A DNA stretch of 64,000 bases from Plantago major (GCA_026545765.1 JAIFAC010000234.1:1-64000), one strand, 5' to 3'. Shown: positions 11,045-22,326, numbered from the stretch's first letter. Notes: generated from the sequence alone by a model not told the origin. Translations and numbers: made by a program.

Positions 11045-12049
11045 TCACGATTCATTCATCTTGTTTCTGACAACCCACTTAGTTCCAATCACAGATATTC
11101 CTTCTACAAATGGAACTAGTTTCCAGACTTTGTTTCTTTCAAACTGATCCAACTCTTCTTGCATTGCAGAGATCCAGTCTTGGTCTCTTAATGCTTCTTC
11201 TATAGTTTTTGGTTCAATGTTTGAGATAAAACATCCAAAGAGAGAATTAGCATTTTCAGCTATTGCTCTCCTAGTCCTAACACCTTGATTGATTGGTCCA
11301 ATTACATCTTTTGCAGGATGATCCTTGATCCATCTCATCATAGGTTTAGGGCTAGTAGGGTCAACATCTATGTGATCTGAATGTGAATCACTATGATTAT
11401 GACTTGATACTTCTTCAGTATCTGTGACATTTTGCACCTCAGAAGGGCGGTGAATGTCTGAAACTTTCTCAGTGTGAGAGCTTTCTGGGACATGCCTGTC
11501 AGAGAGGTCATTTCCAGAATTAGCTCTCTGATGAACATCTTCAGTTTCCATTTCTGGAATTCTCATAGGAAATTCTTCATCATGTCTGAGAATCATCTGG
11601 TTGTTACTAGGCATTTCATGCTTTTCTTCGTCAGAGTCATCCTCTCTTTCCACAATGATGTTTTTCCTTTCTGAGAGTTCCTCTTCAGAATCCTTTATCA
11701 TTAGTTCCTTGAACCTTTCTGAGAGTTCATCAGCAAGGGGTGTTTTCTTGCTTCCTTCATATAATACAACATGAACGGATTCTTCAATCTTCTTTGTTCT
11801 TTTGTTGTAAACTCTGTATGCTTTGCTATTCATAGAATAACCAAGAAACACACCTTCATCTGTCTTTGGTTGAAATGTTCTTAGATACTCTTTTCCATTG
11901 TTAAGAACAAAACATCTACAACCAAATACTTTTAGATGTTTGATATTAGGGGGTCTACCAACCAAGATTTCATAAGGGGTCTTGTCATGGTGTTTGTTTA
12001 TCAAACATCTGTTCTGAGTGTAGCATGCTGTGTTTACAGCTTCAACCAA
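11045..12049 (-). CDS. pol: Element A integrase C-terminal part and link to reverse transcriptase
   Basis: 334 codons continuing pol. It begins in the C-terminal part of the integrase fold ([35 protein letters not shown], typical of copia integrases), followed by [20 protein letters not shown] long, acidic, Ser/His-rich linker comes next, then the N-terminal reverse transcriptase region ([31 protein letters not shown]). The frame is lost upstream near 12050-12073 by a small change at the sequence equivalent to the B1 motif [14 protein letters not shown]. The linker has nearly the same composition in B1 and B2 but differs in its repeat motif. Confidence 0.88.
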   Translation of the reverse strand: MVEAVNTACYTQNRCLINKHHDKTPYEILVGRPPNIKHLKVFGCRCFVLNNGKEYLRTFQPKTDEGVFLGYSMNSKAYRVYNKRTKKIEESVHVVLYEGSKKTPLADELSERFKELMIKDSEEELSERKNIIVEREDDSDEEKHEMPSNNQMILRHDEEFPMRIPEMETEDVHQRANSGNDLSDRHVPESSHTEKVSDIHRPSEVQNVTDTEEVSSHNHSDSHSDHIDVDPTSPKPMMRWIKDHPAKDVIGPINQGVRTRRAIAENANSLFGCFISNIEPKTIEEALRDQDWISAMQEELDQFERNKVWKLVPFVEGISVIGTKWVVRNKMNES

Positions 12050-12073
12050 ATAAACTTCACTTATCTCGATTAT

Positions 12074-12331
12074 CTAGCACATCCTTGCTGCTTCTTTAAG
12101 TGTTCTATTTTTCCTTTCTGCAACACCATTTTGTTGTGGTGTTCTTACAGAAGAAAGTTGGTGTTGTATACCTTTGCTAGTACAAAACTCCTTTATGTAC
12201 TGGTTGACAAACTCAGTACCATGTAGTGCTACGATTGCAGATACCTTATCATTTTTCATGACTTCAAGCTTATTCAGCAAGTTTAGTATCTCCACCCTTG
12301 CATCAGATTGTGCTTCAGAAAGACAACCCAA
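12074..12331 (-). CDS. pol: Element A integrase core segment, altered catalytic site
   Basis: 85 codons of the rve core. [16 protein letters not shown] contains the catalytic glutamate. Where B1 and B2 read RTDHGTEF with the second catalytic aspartate, this copy reads VALHGTEF, so that residue is missing as written. The underlying change replaces cagaacagac (minus strand) by cgtagcacta, again at CAG sites, so it may be a sequence error. It overlaps the upstream fragment 12283-13038 in another frame. Confidence 0.75.
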   Translation of the reverse strand: MGCLSEAQSDARVEILNLLNKLEVMKNDKVSAIVALHGTEFVNQYIKEFCTSKGIQHQLSSVRTPQQNGVAERKNRTLKEAARMC

Positions 12332-13038
12332 GTGAATCTTGAGAAGTCATCTACAACAACAAGACCATACTTCTTTCCTGCATAACTAGTTACAGATGAT
12401 TCAAAAAGATCCATGTGTAATAGTTGCAGTGGTCTAACACTAGAGTGTCTGATTTTGGACTTGAAAGAGATCTTAGATTGTTTCCCCATCTGACAGGCAG
12501 AACAGATACCATCCTTTCTGAAAGATGTTTTGGGAAGGCCAACCACTAACTCTTTCTTGGCAAGTTTGTTCAGAGTTTTGAAATTCAAGTGACTCATTCT
12601 TTTGTGCCATAACCAGTGCTCTTCTGTGTGACCTGATTGACTCACCATGAGACATTCTTCGGTTGTGGCAGATGCCCAGTCGGCAACATAAAGACTGCCT
12701 TTCCGCCGAGCAACCAAGACTGTCTGCTTTGACTCATTGTCAATAAGTTTGCAATACTTTGCTTTGAATTTCACAGTAAATCCCTTGTCTGCAAACTGGC
12801 TCATGCTAAATAGATTATATTTCAAACCCTTAACATGTAATACGTCAGTGATAGTTAATGATCCTAATTTGACGTTGCCAAATCCCAGAGAGGGATTTAA
12901 TTCTCCTCCAGCAAATCTGATGTCTGGTCCATTGTTGCAAGCTTTGTAGTTGACCAGATTTACTTTGTCTCCTGTCATGTGCTTTCCGCATCCACTATCA
13001 AATAGCCATTGAGCCTTAGTCCAAGAGGCGTTCTGCAC
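12283..13038 (-). CDS. pol: Element A protease, pre-integrase zinc finger and integrase start
   Basis: 251 codons. Aspartic protease near residues 10-25 (WLFDSGCGKHMTGD; copia proteases normally read DSG followed by a small residue and HMTG). Then the GAG-pre-integrase zinc-binding region [11 protein letters not shown]...CSACQMGKQ (HHCC), then the integrase start with the first catalytic aspartate in LLHMDLFES and the motif [17 protein letters not shown]. The frame breaks at the end at a CTTGTG/CTTGTT-type difference. It is in a different frame from gag, whose stop lies 18 bp upstream. Confidence 0.9.
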   Translation of the reverse strand: MQNASWTKAQWLFDSGCGKHMTGDKVNLVNYKACNNGPDIRFAGGELNPSLGFGNVKLGSLTITDVLHVKGLKYNLFSMSQFADKGFTVKFKAKYCKLIDNESKQTVLVARRKGSLYVADWASATTEECLMVSQSGHTEEHWLWHKRMSHLNFKTLNKLAKKELVVGLPKTSFRKDGICSACQMGKQSKISFKSKIRHSSVRPLQLLHMDLFESSVTSYAGKKYGLVVVDDFSRFTWVVFLKHNLMQGWRY

Positions 13039-13055
13039 AAAACAGGAAACAGGAG

Positions 13056-15553
13056 TTAGGTTCTTGCTTCAGAGATAGAACCATTTAGACTAAACATTCT
13101 TCCAGTAGGAATCCACATTTTAGTGAATTTCTTGGGAGTTTGTTTTTGTCTAACTTGATCAGAAGGAGATGCAATAAAATCAGTAATTTTGATCTCAATT
13201 TTCCTTCTTGTGGTGTTTCTAGGTGTTCCTTTTGGTGCTTTCTGGACCCTGGGTTTCTGGGATTGCTTTTCAGCAAAGTTAGCCTTTCTGGCCAGGTTCC
13301 TTCTAGCTCTGGCATTCAATTTTTCAGTGGCTTGGGATTTCTTCCACTTCTGTTTATTGCTACGTGCAATATCAGCCTTGCGCCATTGTTCTTGTCCTTC
13401 CTTATATTGTTGCAGAAGAACTTTTCCAATAGCACGATAGCCAATGCCATTTCGAACACCTTTGGCTTTTTGAATACATTCTTCAGAAGCCTTACTAGTT
13501 TCTGCACCATCTTTATTTTCATAAAATGGTACAGTAGAGAATTTGCCTATTCCAGCAATTCTTCCTTTCCTAGTAATTTTGGAATGTGGATGGTTACATG
13601 TCTGAGGGTTATGTTTCTTTTCAGAAACCTTATCCGCAAGTTTCTTGTGAACTTGTTGTTCTTTCAAAGGCTGGGTTGCTACTCCTTTTCCTTTGTCAAC
13701 TACCCTAGCTTTCTGACCAATGCTATAGGTGGTTGAAGAACCATTCTGTTGACTTTTTACAAAGGTCAACCTTTCATCACTCTTCTTCAGAGGAGATGAA
13801 TTACTCGATTGTTCATCGAGTCCAAGTCCACCTTTCTCAGAGGGATCTCTTAGATAGGATTGAACCTCAGTGAGAGTGTCACTAGCATTTGCATAAGATT
13901 GGAAGGATAGCTCTTTCTTTCTGAGTTCTTCATTCTCAGAAAGCAGCTTCATCATTTTCTTATTAAGTTCATCCAAGGCTAGTTTGTGAGAATTTTCATT
14001 CTCAGATATCTGAGATTTCAGAAAGGCTATTTCAGCGTTCTTGTTCTCAGATACTCTAGTTAGCTTAGAAACCTCTTTTTCAAGAGTTTCTTTGCTTTCC
14101 TCTAGAATTCTGGTTTTGGATTGTGCTTCCAGAAATTCTTTCTCATAACGATCCAATTCACTCTTGACCAACTCCAGATCCTCAATTCCATCATCACTCT
14201 CATAGTACAGAAATTGTGAATTGTTAGTTACCTCATCAGCCATAAGACAAATTTCAATGTTGGAGATGTCTGGACCAGCAATCTCAGCAACTCCACACAT
14301 TTCTTTCTTCTTAAGGCCGAAGTCAATTACATCGTGGGTGATTCCACACAATTCTGGTGATGGTAGGTTTGAGTCATCTAAATCTCCATCTTCAGAATCT
14401 GTCTCAAAGTCTAGAGCATCAAGTTGAATTTGAATCTTCTTCCTTTCTTCAGTCAGTAAGGCCCTTTGATTTCTCTTTAAATTTCTTTTGTTCTTCTTAT
14501 CACCTGTCTTGAGCTTGTTTAAAGAAGGACAATCTCTCTTGAAGTGACCAGGCTTTTGACAATAGAAGCAGATATCATTTCCTATTTCGACTTCAAGACT
14601 AACACCTTCTGAATGGGGTGTTGGAGAGTTGTTCACTTGTATGTTCTTGTACTGATGATAGTTTGGGCCAAGATGCTTTTTCAGATTTTCTTTAGCTTTT
14701 CTTCTCTCAATCTCTTGACTCACAAATTTCATCATGTGTCTTACTGCAAGAGCATTTTCTTCAGATGCTTCTTTGGTATCCTTCTTTTCAGAAGTACCTT
14801 GAGAAACTAGAGCAACACTTTGCAACTTTTCAGTTGTTTGTTCTCTCTGAGTTGTCTCATAGTCTACAGTAGCAAGATGAGAGAAGAGCTCTACTGGAGT
14901 AATATTTGGCATCCCTTGATTGAAATAAAAGAACTTGGTGTGTTCCCAGTTTTGATTGAGACTTCTGACAATAGTCTTAATCTTTTCTGACTGGGAGTAT
15001 CTATTGCTTTCACCAAGTGCAGCCATATCACTCATAAGAGTAGTAAATCTGAAATCAAGTTCTTCCGAGTTTGGTGGGACCTTGTTTGAAGTTTTGGAAT
15101 TTCAATTTAAGAACTTGAACTTATTTTCTTTGGTTTTCTCGATTCGCGCATTTCTTCAATCAATTGCCGAGCAACTTTCGCTTTTAGCACCCCGGTTTAC
15201 TTGTATGTGCTCAGGTGTCGATCTGATGATTATATTACGAGCTTGACCATCCAATCTGTGTCTTTTGGCATCTTCAGATGTCCAGAGCTCTCTTGGCTTG
15301 TCTTCATATATAATGCTTCCACGAGCAACATGACCACTATCACTAGCAGCCATGTCCTCGCTTCCATCTTCCTTGTCTGAGGCTTTTCTTCCATCGACAC
15401 CTCAAGAACTTGTTTGAGTTATGCGATTTTAATAGGCCCTTCATTGATGACATAGATCATCTCATCACTAATGGCCTCCAGATGGAGCATCATGTTGTTC
15501 TTCCATTTCTCGTAGTTTTCTGGCTTCAGAACGGGTGCATCACTCAGAGACAT
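13056..15553 (-). CDS. gag: Element A gag
   Basis: The start is placed at the ATG of 15551-15553, whose first codons read MSLSDAPVLKPENYEKW, the N-terminal motif of copia Gag. Three frame pieces follow: the N-terminus, 15156-15353 (KPRELWTSEDAKR), and a long open frame 13056-15035 of 659 codons. The long frame has the UBN2-type capsid core (YSQSEKIKTIVRSLNQNWEH, MPNITPVELFSHLATVDYET), a CCHC zinc knuckle CFYCQKPGHFKRDC about residue 155 of that frame, an acidic stretch, then a long predicted coiled coil (LEESKETLEKEVSKL...) and a basic Lys/Arg-rich C-terminus. The full length of about 830 residues is long for a copia Gag; the coiled coil accounts for the excess. The breaks at 15040-15400 fall in sequence where B2 has CAG/CTG. 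Confidence 0.88.
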
Positions 15554-15656
15554 ACCTGCACACTTAACACACAAATTATATAGTCCTCAGAAAGGGACAA
15601 AGTTCCTTCACCTATCTGGGGATCTAGGTTCAGTGCAGAAGGCTTGTGAACCTCCT

Positions 15657-15668
15657 GCTCTGATACCA
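15657..15668 (-). other. Primer binding site of element A
   Basis: Minus strand TGGTATCAGAGC, 2 nt inside the 5' LTR. It is the standard complement of the 3' end of plant initiator tRNA-Met used by copia elements. Confidence 0.92.
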
Positions 15669-15670
15669 CT

Positions 15671-17082
15671 TGTTGTTCCAGATAGTAGCAAAGTAAAAGA
15701 CTAGAGGGGGGGGGGGTGAATAGTCTTTTAAAACTTTTGTCGATAAACACAGTTTCTCAGAAACCTGGGGGTTTCTGATACTTAAATTCAGAGCGCGGAA
15801 GACTTTAAGATAGGTAAGTGCAGAAACAATAAGTAAGTGTGTGTGCTTTCTTTGAAATGTAAATCTGAGAAGGTAAATAACACAGCAAGTATAGTGGTAT
15901 CTGGAGGTGGCGTAATCCTCCAACTAATCCACTTCGGTCTTTCTGAGACCTAGAATTCACTAGAACAGATAATTTGAGTTCACCTTACAATAATCCTATT
16001 CTAAGATTCCTAAACAAATGTTCCCCCTGAGTTATTCCCCAGCTCCTAGAGCTAAGTACTTCCTCTACTCAGATAATCTTGGAGTTATTCATTGATTTCC
16101 AAAATCAAGTACTTTCTCTACTCCACGCCTTGATGGTGTTGGTTATAAGGTTTGTCAGAGAGGCTTCTCGTATAACTTTTCAGTTATGTTTTCAGAGAGC
16201 CTAATAGAACAAGACTAATTAATACACTTGTTCAGTGGATGACAGTCTGCTCTTTACTGATCCAAGTAATTGGTGTCCGTTCTGGAGAATGAGCTTCAGA
16301 AAGGGTATCTGATAGTTCAACTCTTTCACGAATAACAATCTCTTGTTAAGGTTCGGGACAACTTAGAACTACTTGTGATTCTTCAATCAATAGAAAGCTT
16401 TCAGAAAGGGTAGTAGAGTGCTTGAGAGAATACTTTGCTTGATGGTAAGTTTGCAAGATAGAGCGTTCTAAGGTATGTTCTTCAAGCATCTAAGTGTGTG
16501 ATATATATAGATAAATTTGAGAAGCGTTTGAATTGTATCCGTTGTGCTCTCTATCAAATTATATCCGTTTATATCTTGAACTATGTACTCAGAAGTCACT
16601 ATCTCATTTTTCAGAGAGGACTGCTTTTTGCAGCATTTCTGCCGATGCATTTAATGCATAGTACTGTTCATTGTCCTTTAGTCTCAACGGATACATGAGC
16701 CTTTCTGATGGCTTGCATGCTCCATACTCATGATGTCATATGTCCAGAATCATATCCCAAAAACAAGTTAATATACTTAAGAAAGGATTAAGGACATAGT
16801 CTTTCTGAGTTAGACTAAACCTTTGTGTCTTCATAAACCTTGTGCAATCTTTAGTCTTCTATCTTCAGAAAAGCTCCATTGCTAGGATTGATCTTCATGG
16901 TCTTCTTGAAATAAAAATTACACTCAGAGACCTATAATCCTAATACAAGATTTACTAGACTAAGCATACTCAGTGATTTCCTATTTTACAATGTTCAAGT
17001 GAACCAATAGCACTTAATCACCTTTCTGGCTAAGATAAAAACATGTGATGAGTGATCAAAATACTAACAGATATTTCTAACA
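15671..17082 (-). repeat. Element A 5' LTR
   Basis: 1412 bp, TGTTGTTCC...CTAACA, partner of 1833-3250. It keeps most CAG/CTG sites that are altered in the left copy. G run of about 10 near 15705-15716. It should contain promoter, transcription start and polyadenylation signal of the element; I cannot place these from sequence alone. Confidence 0.9.
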
Positions 17083-17087
17083 TAGAT
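17083..17087. repeat. Target site duplication of element A, right copy
   Basis: TAGAT, identical to 1828-1832. Confidence 0.85.
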
Positions 17088-17875
17088 TGTAGTATTTTAG
17101 TGAATAATTGCATGGGGTAGAATCATTTTCATAAATTGACGGATTATCACGTAAAATCATTTAAATTATTTATTTGTCACATGTGCATGAGGTGAAATTA
17201 TTTAAAACTAAACCGATAAGCTAATTTGTAAATTATTGTAAAATGTCTATATATTAAATTATTTATAATGATTTTATCTTTATTTAAAATTCACATGTGC
17301 ATGAAGTGATATAAAATGAAACACATATTAAGTAGACCTGAATATTTGAATGATTAGAAGGGATTGTCTCAAACTTTTCGACTGAATCACTATCATGTTA
17401 TTATAAATGATCATCTATCACTTGAGAATATATGAATGCAACAGTAAGTAAAGTAGAATTGCAAATTCCCAAAAATGATGCCAAATTGGAATAAAATCTC
17501 GGTTTCTGAATATGTTTCGGATTCTTAAAAAACAAAGAAGTTTTGGAACGTTTCGTAGACATTTCAGTATTTTTCGGAACTTCTCGTCATATTTTGAAAA
17601 AAAAACTAAAATTTATGAAGCATAAGCTATATAGAATAGTTTCGGATTCCAAATCCATTTCATCTCGTTTAGAAAAAAAACTGAGACGTTTCGAACTTCT
17701 CGTTCCGTTTTGGTGAGCTTTAGAGATCAATGTGTACCTACCTCACGACACAAATAAATATATATACTTAAAATAGTAACACTAAGATCACTAATTAGTT
17801 ATTGACTTCATGCCCAATTAACTTTAGACTATACTGGAATGTCAAACTCATTCCACATATTATTTTTACTACTTA
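17088..17875. other. Intergenic AT-rich DNA
   Basis: No gene, RNA gene or complete repeat recognised. It ends in the TTA target duplication (17873-17875) of the next element. Confidence 0.5.
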
Positions 17876-18573
17876 GGCTCTGTTCTTTTCAAATTTGAAA
17901 TTCTTGAATCGAATTGAACTGAATTGAACTGACGGAACTAAATCGAATCGAAATCAAACGAATTTGGCAAAGCATCAAGAAATTACATTTGTCCCATTTT
18001 TTAATAATAATGAATACTACATCCGTCCATTAATCGTAAGGAGACTTTTTCGGGCGTTGTTGTAATTACTCGCAAATTACACGACAAAAGAATATAATAA
18101 AATTATATTATAAAAATAAATTAAGTATATTTGACTAACATAACTTTGTAGAATTTTGGTTCGACTTTAGTTTGGTTTAACTTGTTTTGGAGTTTTTGGG
18201 AGTCATTTGAAAGACTTGTAGAGTTTGGTTTGACTTAAGTTTGAGAAAAAACTCAACGTATGCTTCTGAGTTTACTTCTATTGTTCTAATATCTTCCAAT
18301 AAAAGAACATGTCAATTTTTTGTTAGAGATGTACGTACAAAGTATGTGAACCAGTTTGAATGGTACTCTCAGGTTCCTGTAGTTTCTTATCTTAACTCAA
18401 CTTTTACGGTAGAAAAGAAGGGTAATTCGAATCGTAACTATACTTTTTATTTCATTGATCTACTAAAAGTCATGTTAAAAAGAAAGAAAGAAAAAGGTTG
18501 AAAATATCTCAATTGGATAAATTTTCTTATTTTCCTCGTACAAAAGATGGGTTGTGTAAATAAATGATAAAAT

Positions 18574-18631
<58 letters not shown>

Positions 18632-18718
18632 TGAATTTAATGAACTTAAGAGAGCTGAACTGAAGACGAGCTGAACTGAACTGAACTAAATGAGTTTTCA
18701 GTTGAAAAGAACAGAGCC
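17876..18718. mobile_element. PIF/Harbinger-type MITE, 843 bp
   Basis: Ends are perfect 17 bp inverted repeats ggctctgttcttttcaa, flanked by TTA on both sides (17873-17875, 18719-18721), the duplication expected of PIF/Harbinger. Subterminal parts are rich in gaactgaa/ttcagttc tandem motifs. It contains a trinucleotide repeat and, near 18014, a sequence resembling a Stowaway end (ctacatccgtcc). No transposase is encoded; an 86-codon frame at 18241-18501 shows nothing recognisable. Confidence 0.75.
18574..18631. repeat. (AAT)n microsatellite
   Basis: About 58 bp of uninterrupted AAT/TAA repeats inside the Harbinger-type MITE. Confidence 0.9.
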
Positions 18719-18721
18719 TTA

Positions 18722-19162
18722 ATCTTTAACTAATATAGTATATTCCCGATCTCATAACCTGTTTTAAAAATAAAATGTTTAGTATGTCTTAATAAGTAGC
18801 ATGCATGGTGATGGGAATAGCAACTCACCTTTATAATATATATGGATGAATTATTAAAAAAATCATAAAAGTACCGGATTATTTGGGCGGAGCGAGTATA
18901 TTTTTTTAACTAAAAATACTTGTCATGATATTTTTGTGATGTAAAAATAGACGGATAGAGAATATATTTACATAGAACGGAATCCTTTGGTTAAACTTCA
19001 ACTTAATTATTTCTGCACAAACTTCTCCAAAATTTATATACGGTGCACGCACATAAGGAGAGTACATTTATTAATTAGTATTGATTATTGAACTTACATC
19101 CAATTCCATACGCAAAAGGAGTAGACCAAAGGAACTATGCTAGCTTCAAGACGTTCAAATTC
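18722..19162. other. Intergenic DNA
   Basis: AT-rich. Around 18888-18900 the motif ggcggagcgagta resembles a decayed Stowaway right end, but no partner was found. No gene seen. Confidence 0.45.
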
Positions 19163-19829
19163 TATACAACGGATTTGAATGGGGGCGAGTGGGGTCAGCT
19201 GACCCCACTCAACCTGCCCAGCCCCTAATTATTATATATGAAAAAAATTTATTCCATGCATTGACCCTCCTGATAAACTAAAAGAAAAGCATTAGGTTGT
19301 ATTTTTAATTTCTACCTTGGAAACACAGATCGAAACACATGAAGAAAAAAGAGAAGTCACCTTTGCTTTTGCTTTATGCATTCAATAATCATCCATTGTT
19401 GTCTCTTCTCGATTCGCCATTGGTTGCTCAAGCCATGTGATCTGTTCTTCATCCGATTTGGGGCCCTCCGTTTGTTCCTTTTACAAGGTATGGATTGGCT
19501 AGAGAAGAACCATTTGAACAACCCTAATTTCTATATTTTGATTCCTGTAGTTTATGAGATATGTGATGGGTTTTCTTATAAATTTGATAGAAAAAAAGTG
19601 ATCAATTTTGTTGATGAAAGCTGATGGGTTTTGAAATAGAATGATGAAAGCTGAAAGGTGGAGACGTGGAGTAGATGATTTTGTTGATGAATTTTATTGT
19701 TGTGACTTTGATTTTTCTTATAAAGGTGTGGATTTAGTATAAAGGTGGAGTAGATGATTTTTTTGTGTAGTGAATTAAAAAAATTGAATGACTTATGGGA
19801 TAAAGATAGTTTTCTAATTTGTTTATATC

Positions 19830-20359
19830 AAAATAGCGACAATATTGTTTGTTTCAAATTTGATTGAATCTATAACATATTTGCGACGTCAAATTGCGTA
19901 GCTAACTTTTCGACACTTAATTTTTGTTGCTAAATTTGTTGTTATAACCTCGTACACTTGTAACAAGATACCAACAAAAATTTTTGTAGCAGACTTTTCA
20001 ACAAAAAAGTGGTTGCTAAAATTGTTGGTAAAAATGCAATATTCGTAGTTGACTTTCCAACAAAAAAATTGTTGCTAAAATTTGTTGATAAATTTGCAAT
20101 GAATTTTCGGACATACAATTTTGTTGTAGAAAGTGAAAGTGCTTCGTTCATTTTTTTCAAATCACCAACAAAACACCAACATTTCACCAACAAAAAACTG
20201 TCGTTGCTATATTTTCCAACAAAAATCCTTTTTGTAGCAGTTGTTTAGCCACGCCACTTTCAAAAACAAATCTGCCACGACAAAATCCATTGGTGATAGT
20301 CATCTCCATCAAAATAGCAACAAAAATCACCGTCATTGAAGGCCTTTTTTCTTGTAGTG
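19830..20359. mobile_element. CACTA-like element fragment inside the hAT element
   Basis: The right boundary reads, on the minus strand, cactacaagaaaaaaggcc, the characteristic terminus of plant CACTA elements. The adjacent 450 bp is full of reiterated, partly inverted motifs (ttgttgctaaa, caacaaaaa) like CACTA subterminal repeats. No matching left terminus was found, so the left limit is a guess. The short motif atgggataaaga occurs on both sides (about 19796 and 20378). Confidence 0.45.
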
Positions 20360-20524
20360 AGATGTTCCCTGCAACTATGGGATAAAGACAAAAACTACCA
20401 AGTGGGACTATATTATTGTGCAACTATGTCTATATTAATTGTTACTTCATTTTATATGGAACATGATTGAACTATGCTATTTAAATGTGATTGATAATAC
20501 TGCTCTTGTTGTTGTAGGTGTATA

Positions 20525-20712
20525 ATGAGAAGATACTTCTCAAATGTTGTGCCTCCAACTGCTCCTAGTTCTAGTTTGGATGCTTCAACGAAAAAGATGC
20601 ATGTGGAGTTTAATGAAACTGATATTATTTCTGATCCGGATAAACGCATTCCGATTGATTCTTATCATCCTAATATTAGAGATGAAGTTCGTAGGGCCAT
20701 GTCAACCTAGAG
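20525..20712 (+). pseudogene. hAT transposase N-terminal remnant
   Basis: Starts MRRYF followed by an acidic stretch and DPDKRIPIDSYHPNIRDEVRRA, the N-terminal pattern of plant TTF-type/zinc finger MYM-like hAT proteins. It stops after about 61 codons. The continuing homology CQPRDHDF is in the neighbouring frame, showing a frameshift. Preceded by gttgtaggtgtata, which could be a splice acceptor. Confidence 0.6.
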
Positions 20713-20715
20713 ATC

Positions 20716-20916
20716 ATGACTTTTGAAAGAGCTTTTTCAACTACGAATGTTATCAAGACAGATCAACGGAATAAGATGGGAAATCGGTTCATGAATGATT
20801 GCATGGTATGCTACATAGAGGAGAGCATTTTTAAATCAGTTGATGACGAAGCCATCTTGCAACGATTTCAGAATATGCGACCGCGTCGAATGCAGTTACA
20901 ACCAATTAGAAACTAA
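20716..20916 (+). pseudogene. hAT transposase C-terminal dimerisation remnant
   Basis: 66 codons with FERAFSTTNVIKTDQRNKMG and FMNDCMVCYIEESIF, the hAT C-terminal dimerisation region. The ERAFS motif is the usual start of this region. It joins almost directly to the N-terminal remnant, so the zinc finger, catalytic core and insertion domain are deleted: a non-autonomous derivative. Confidence 0.7.
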
Positions 20917-21093
20917 TTTCTGGAATTTTGTTTGTAATATTAGCTAACTTTACTTTTGGATTATGTTATTCTAATGTTTTGTTTTGTTTTGCATTGCAAT
21001 TTTTTTTTCCTTTTTGGTGTGTTCAAAAAAAAAAAAAAATAGTTACACTTCGACCCCCATAGAAATCGTTTCTGGATTCGCCACTGTATACAA

Positions 21094-22326
21094 TCTTAAT
21101 GCACTGCATCATGTTGATGTCATCAAATCATAAAATGCTAGTAATTCTTAATGAGATACATGAAAGGAGCAACAAGAAGAGATCACAAAGAGGAGTATGA
21201 TACATGAATAGTGTTGAGAAGGATCTTACAACTCAAATATGCATGGCACCTTCTCTATTGAATAACTCCTTTATCTTCTAAAACCTGCAAAAATCCAAGA
21301 TGGTTAACGTTGCGTTGTCTCCACGACCTTTTATTTTGAGCTTATATTTCATCGCCCTGCAGTAGTTGATTTTTGAAGCACTTGAACTTCCTTAACTTCA
21401 AGTGATTCCATCTTTTCTTTAAGTATTTACCTGCTCTGGCACATATATCAACTTCTCTAAATCACCGTCACCAATTGTACATGGTGGATGTAGGATGATG
21501 TCACGTCTTTAACACAAAATAGGACTCTAATTTTCCATTCAACGCTCTACCTTGTGAGTATTATAATGAGCTACACGAAATCATACTACATGAGCTAATT
21601 AATTCATCTGAATATCAAACTTGAACAATGCATGCTCATCAGTAGTTTAAGAATATTATAAATATCTTATGGAACACACGAAATTCGAGAATCGGATTTT
21701 CTATATGGCTAAAGATGTGGTCGAATGAGATTAAATAAGATTTGGAGAAGGAGATGAATCAGTTGACAATTTGAAAATTGCAGTATGTGGAGGATACTAA
21801 ACTAATCCGTTATTTTATTATATACACATACAATGACATTAATCGTGGAGGCGAAAGCCATGAATATGTAAAACAGATTAGTTCAGTAGCAATATAAACA
21901 TTAACATGATTTATAAATAGAGTAATTAGCATGGAAATAGTGAGTATGATTGTAATTTTTGACTGACTAATAACTAATTAGAATGATCGGTTGACTAAAG
22001 CATATATTTAGGAGATCTAATTATGCAAACTGATTATTGTTGTCGACTCGTTAGAAATTTAAGGAAGAAGTATTGTTATGAGATAAGCCAATTAATATAC
22101 TGTGTTAAATCGAGAGTACAATTTGTTATATTGAGAGCAATGGCGTTTATTTTAGGAAAGATTTAAAAAATCAAAACGCAATCTTTCACGATATAAACAC
22201 GATTGATCTCAATATAACAAATGTTGTTCTCGATTTAACATCACCCTTTTCAAATCCGACATCTCTATTAGTAAACACTTTTATTTTGGTTTTGGTTAAA
22301 TCGTCTTTACATTTTATTTTTAATTT
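21094..22326. other. Intergenic DNA between hAT remnant and compound element B
   Basis: AT-rich, no open frame over 60 codons, no RNA gene or repeat end recognised. Confidence 0.5.

Larger units (their letters stand above)
1833..17082 (-). mobile_element. Element A: complete 15.25 kb Ty1/copia (Sirevirus-like) retrotransposon
   Basis: Transcribed on the minus strand. LTRs of about 1.4 kb (TGTTG...AACA) flank a 12.4 kb internal region in the order primer binding site, gag, protease, integrase, reverse transcriptase, RNase H, spacer, env-like gene, polypurine tract. Integrase before reverse transcriptase places it in Ty1/copia. The extra gene after pol and the large size point to the Sirevirus lineage. 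The flanking 5 bp duplication TAGAT shows a simple, undisturbed insertion. The LTRs are near-identical apart from CAG/CTG-associated differences, so the insertion is probably young. Frames are interrupted several times, but many breaks sit at the same suspicious CAG/CTG sites and may not be real. Confidence 0.9.
19170..21086 (+). mobile_element. hAT element deletion derivative (zinc-finger MYM/TTF type)
   Basis: Right end ...tttctggattcgccactg is typical of plant hAT elements of this type. Left end ggatttgaatgggggcgag seems to have lost the outermost bases. The flanks tatacaa (19163-19169) and tatacaa (21087-21093) fit an 8 bp hAT duplication with one difference. Sequence next to both ends is rich in gacccc/ggggtc. 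The inside keeps only the first and last parts of the transposase gene. Confidence 0.6.

Noticed and set aside
13140..13736. 198-codon plus-strand open frame
   Set aside because: Antisense shadow of the basic C-terminal part of gag. Composition (Phe/Ser/Leu-rich) is that of a reverse-complemented Lys/Glu-rich coding region.
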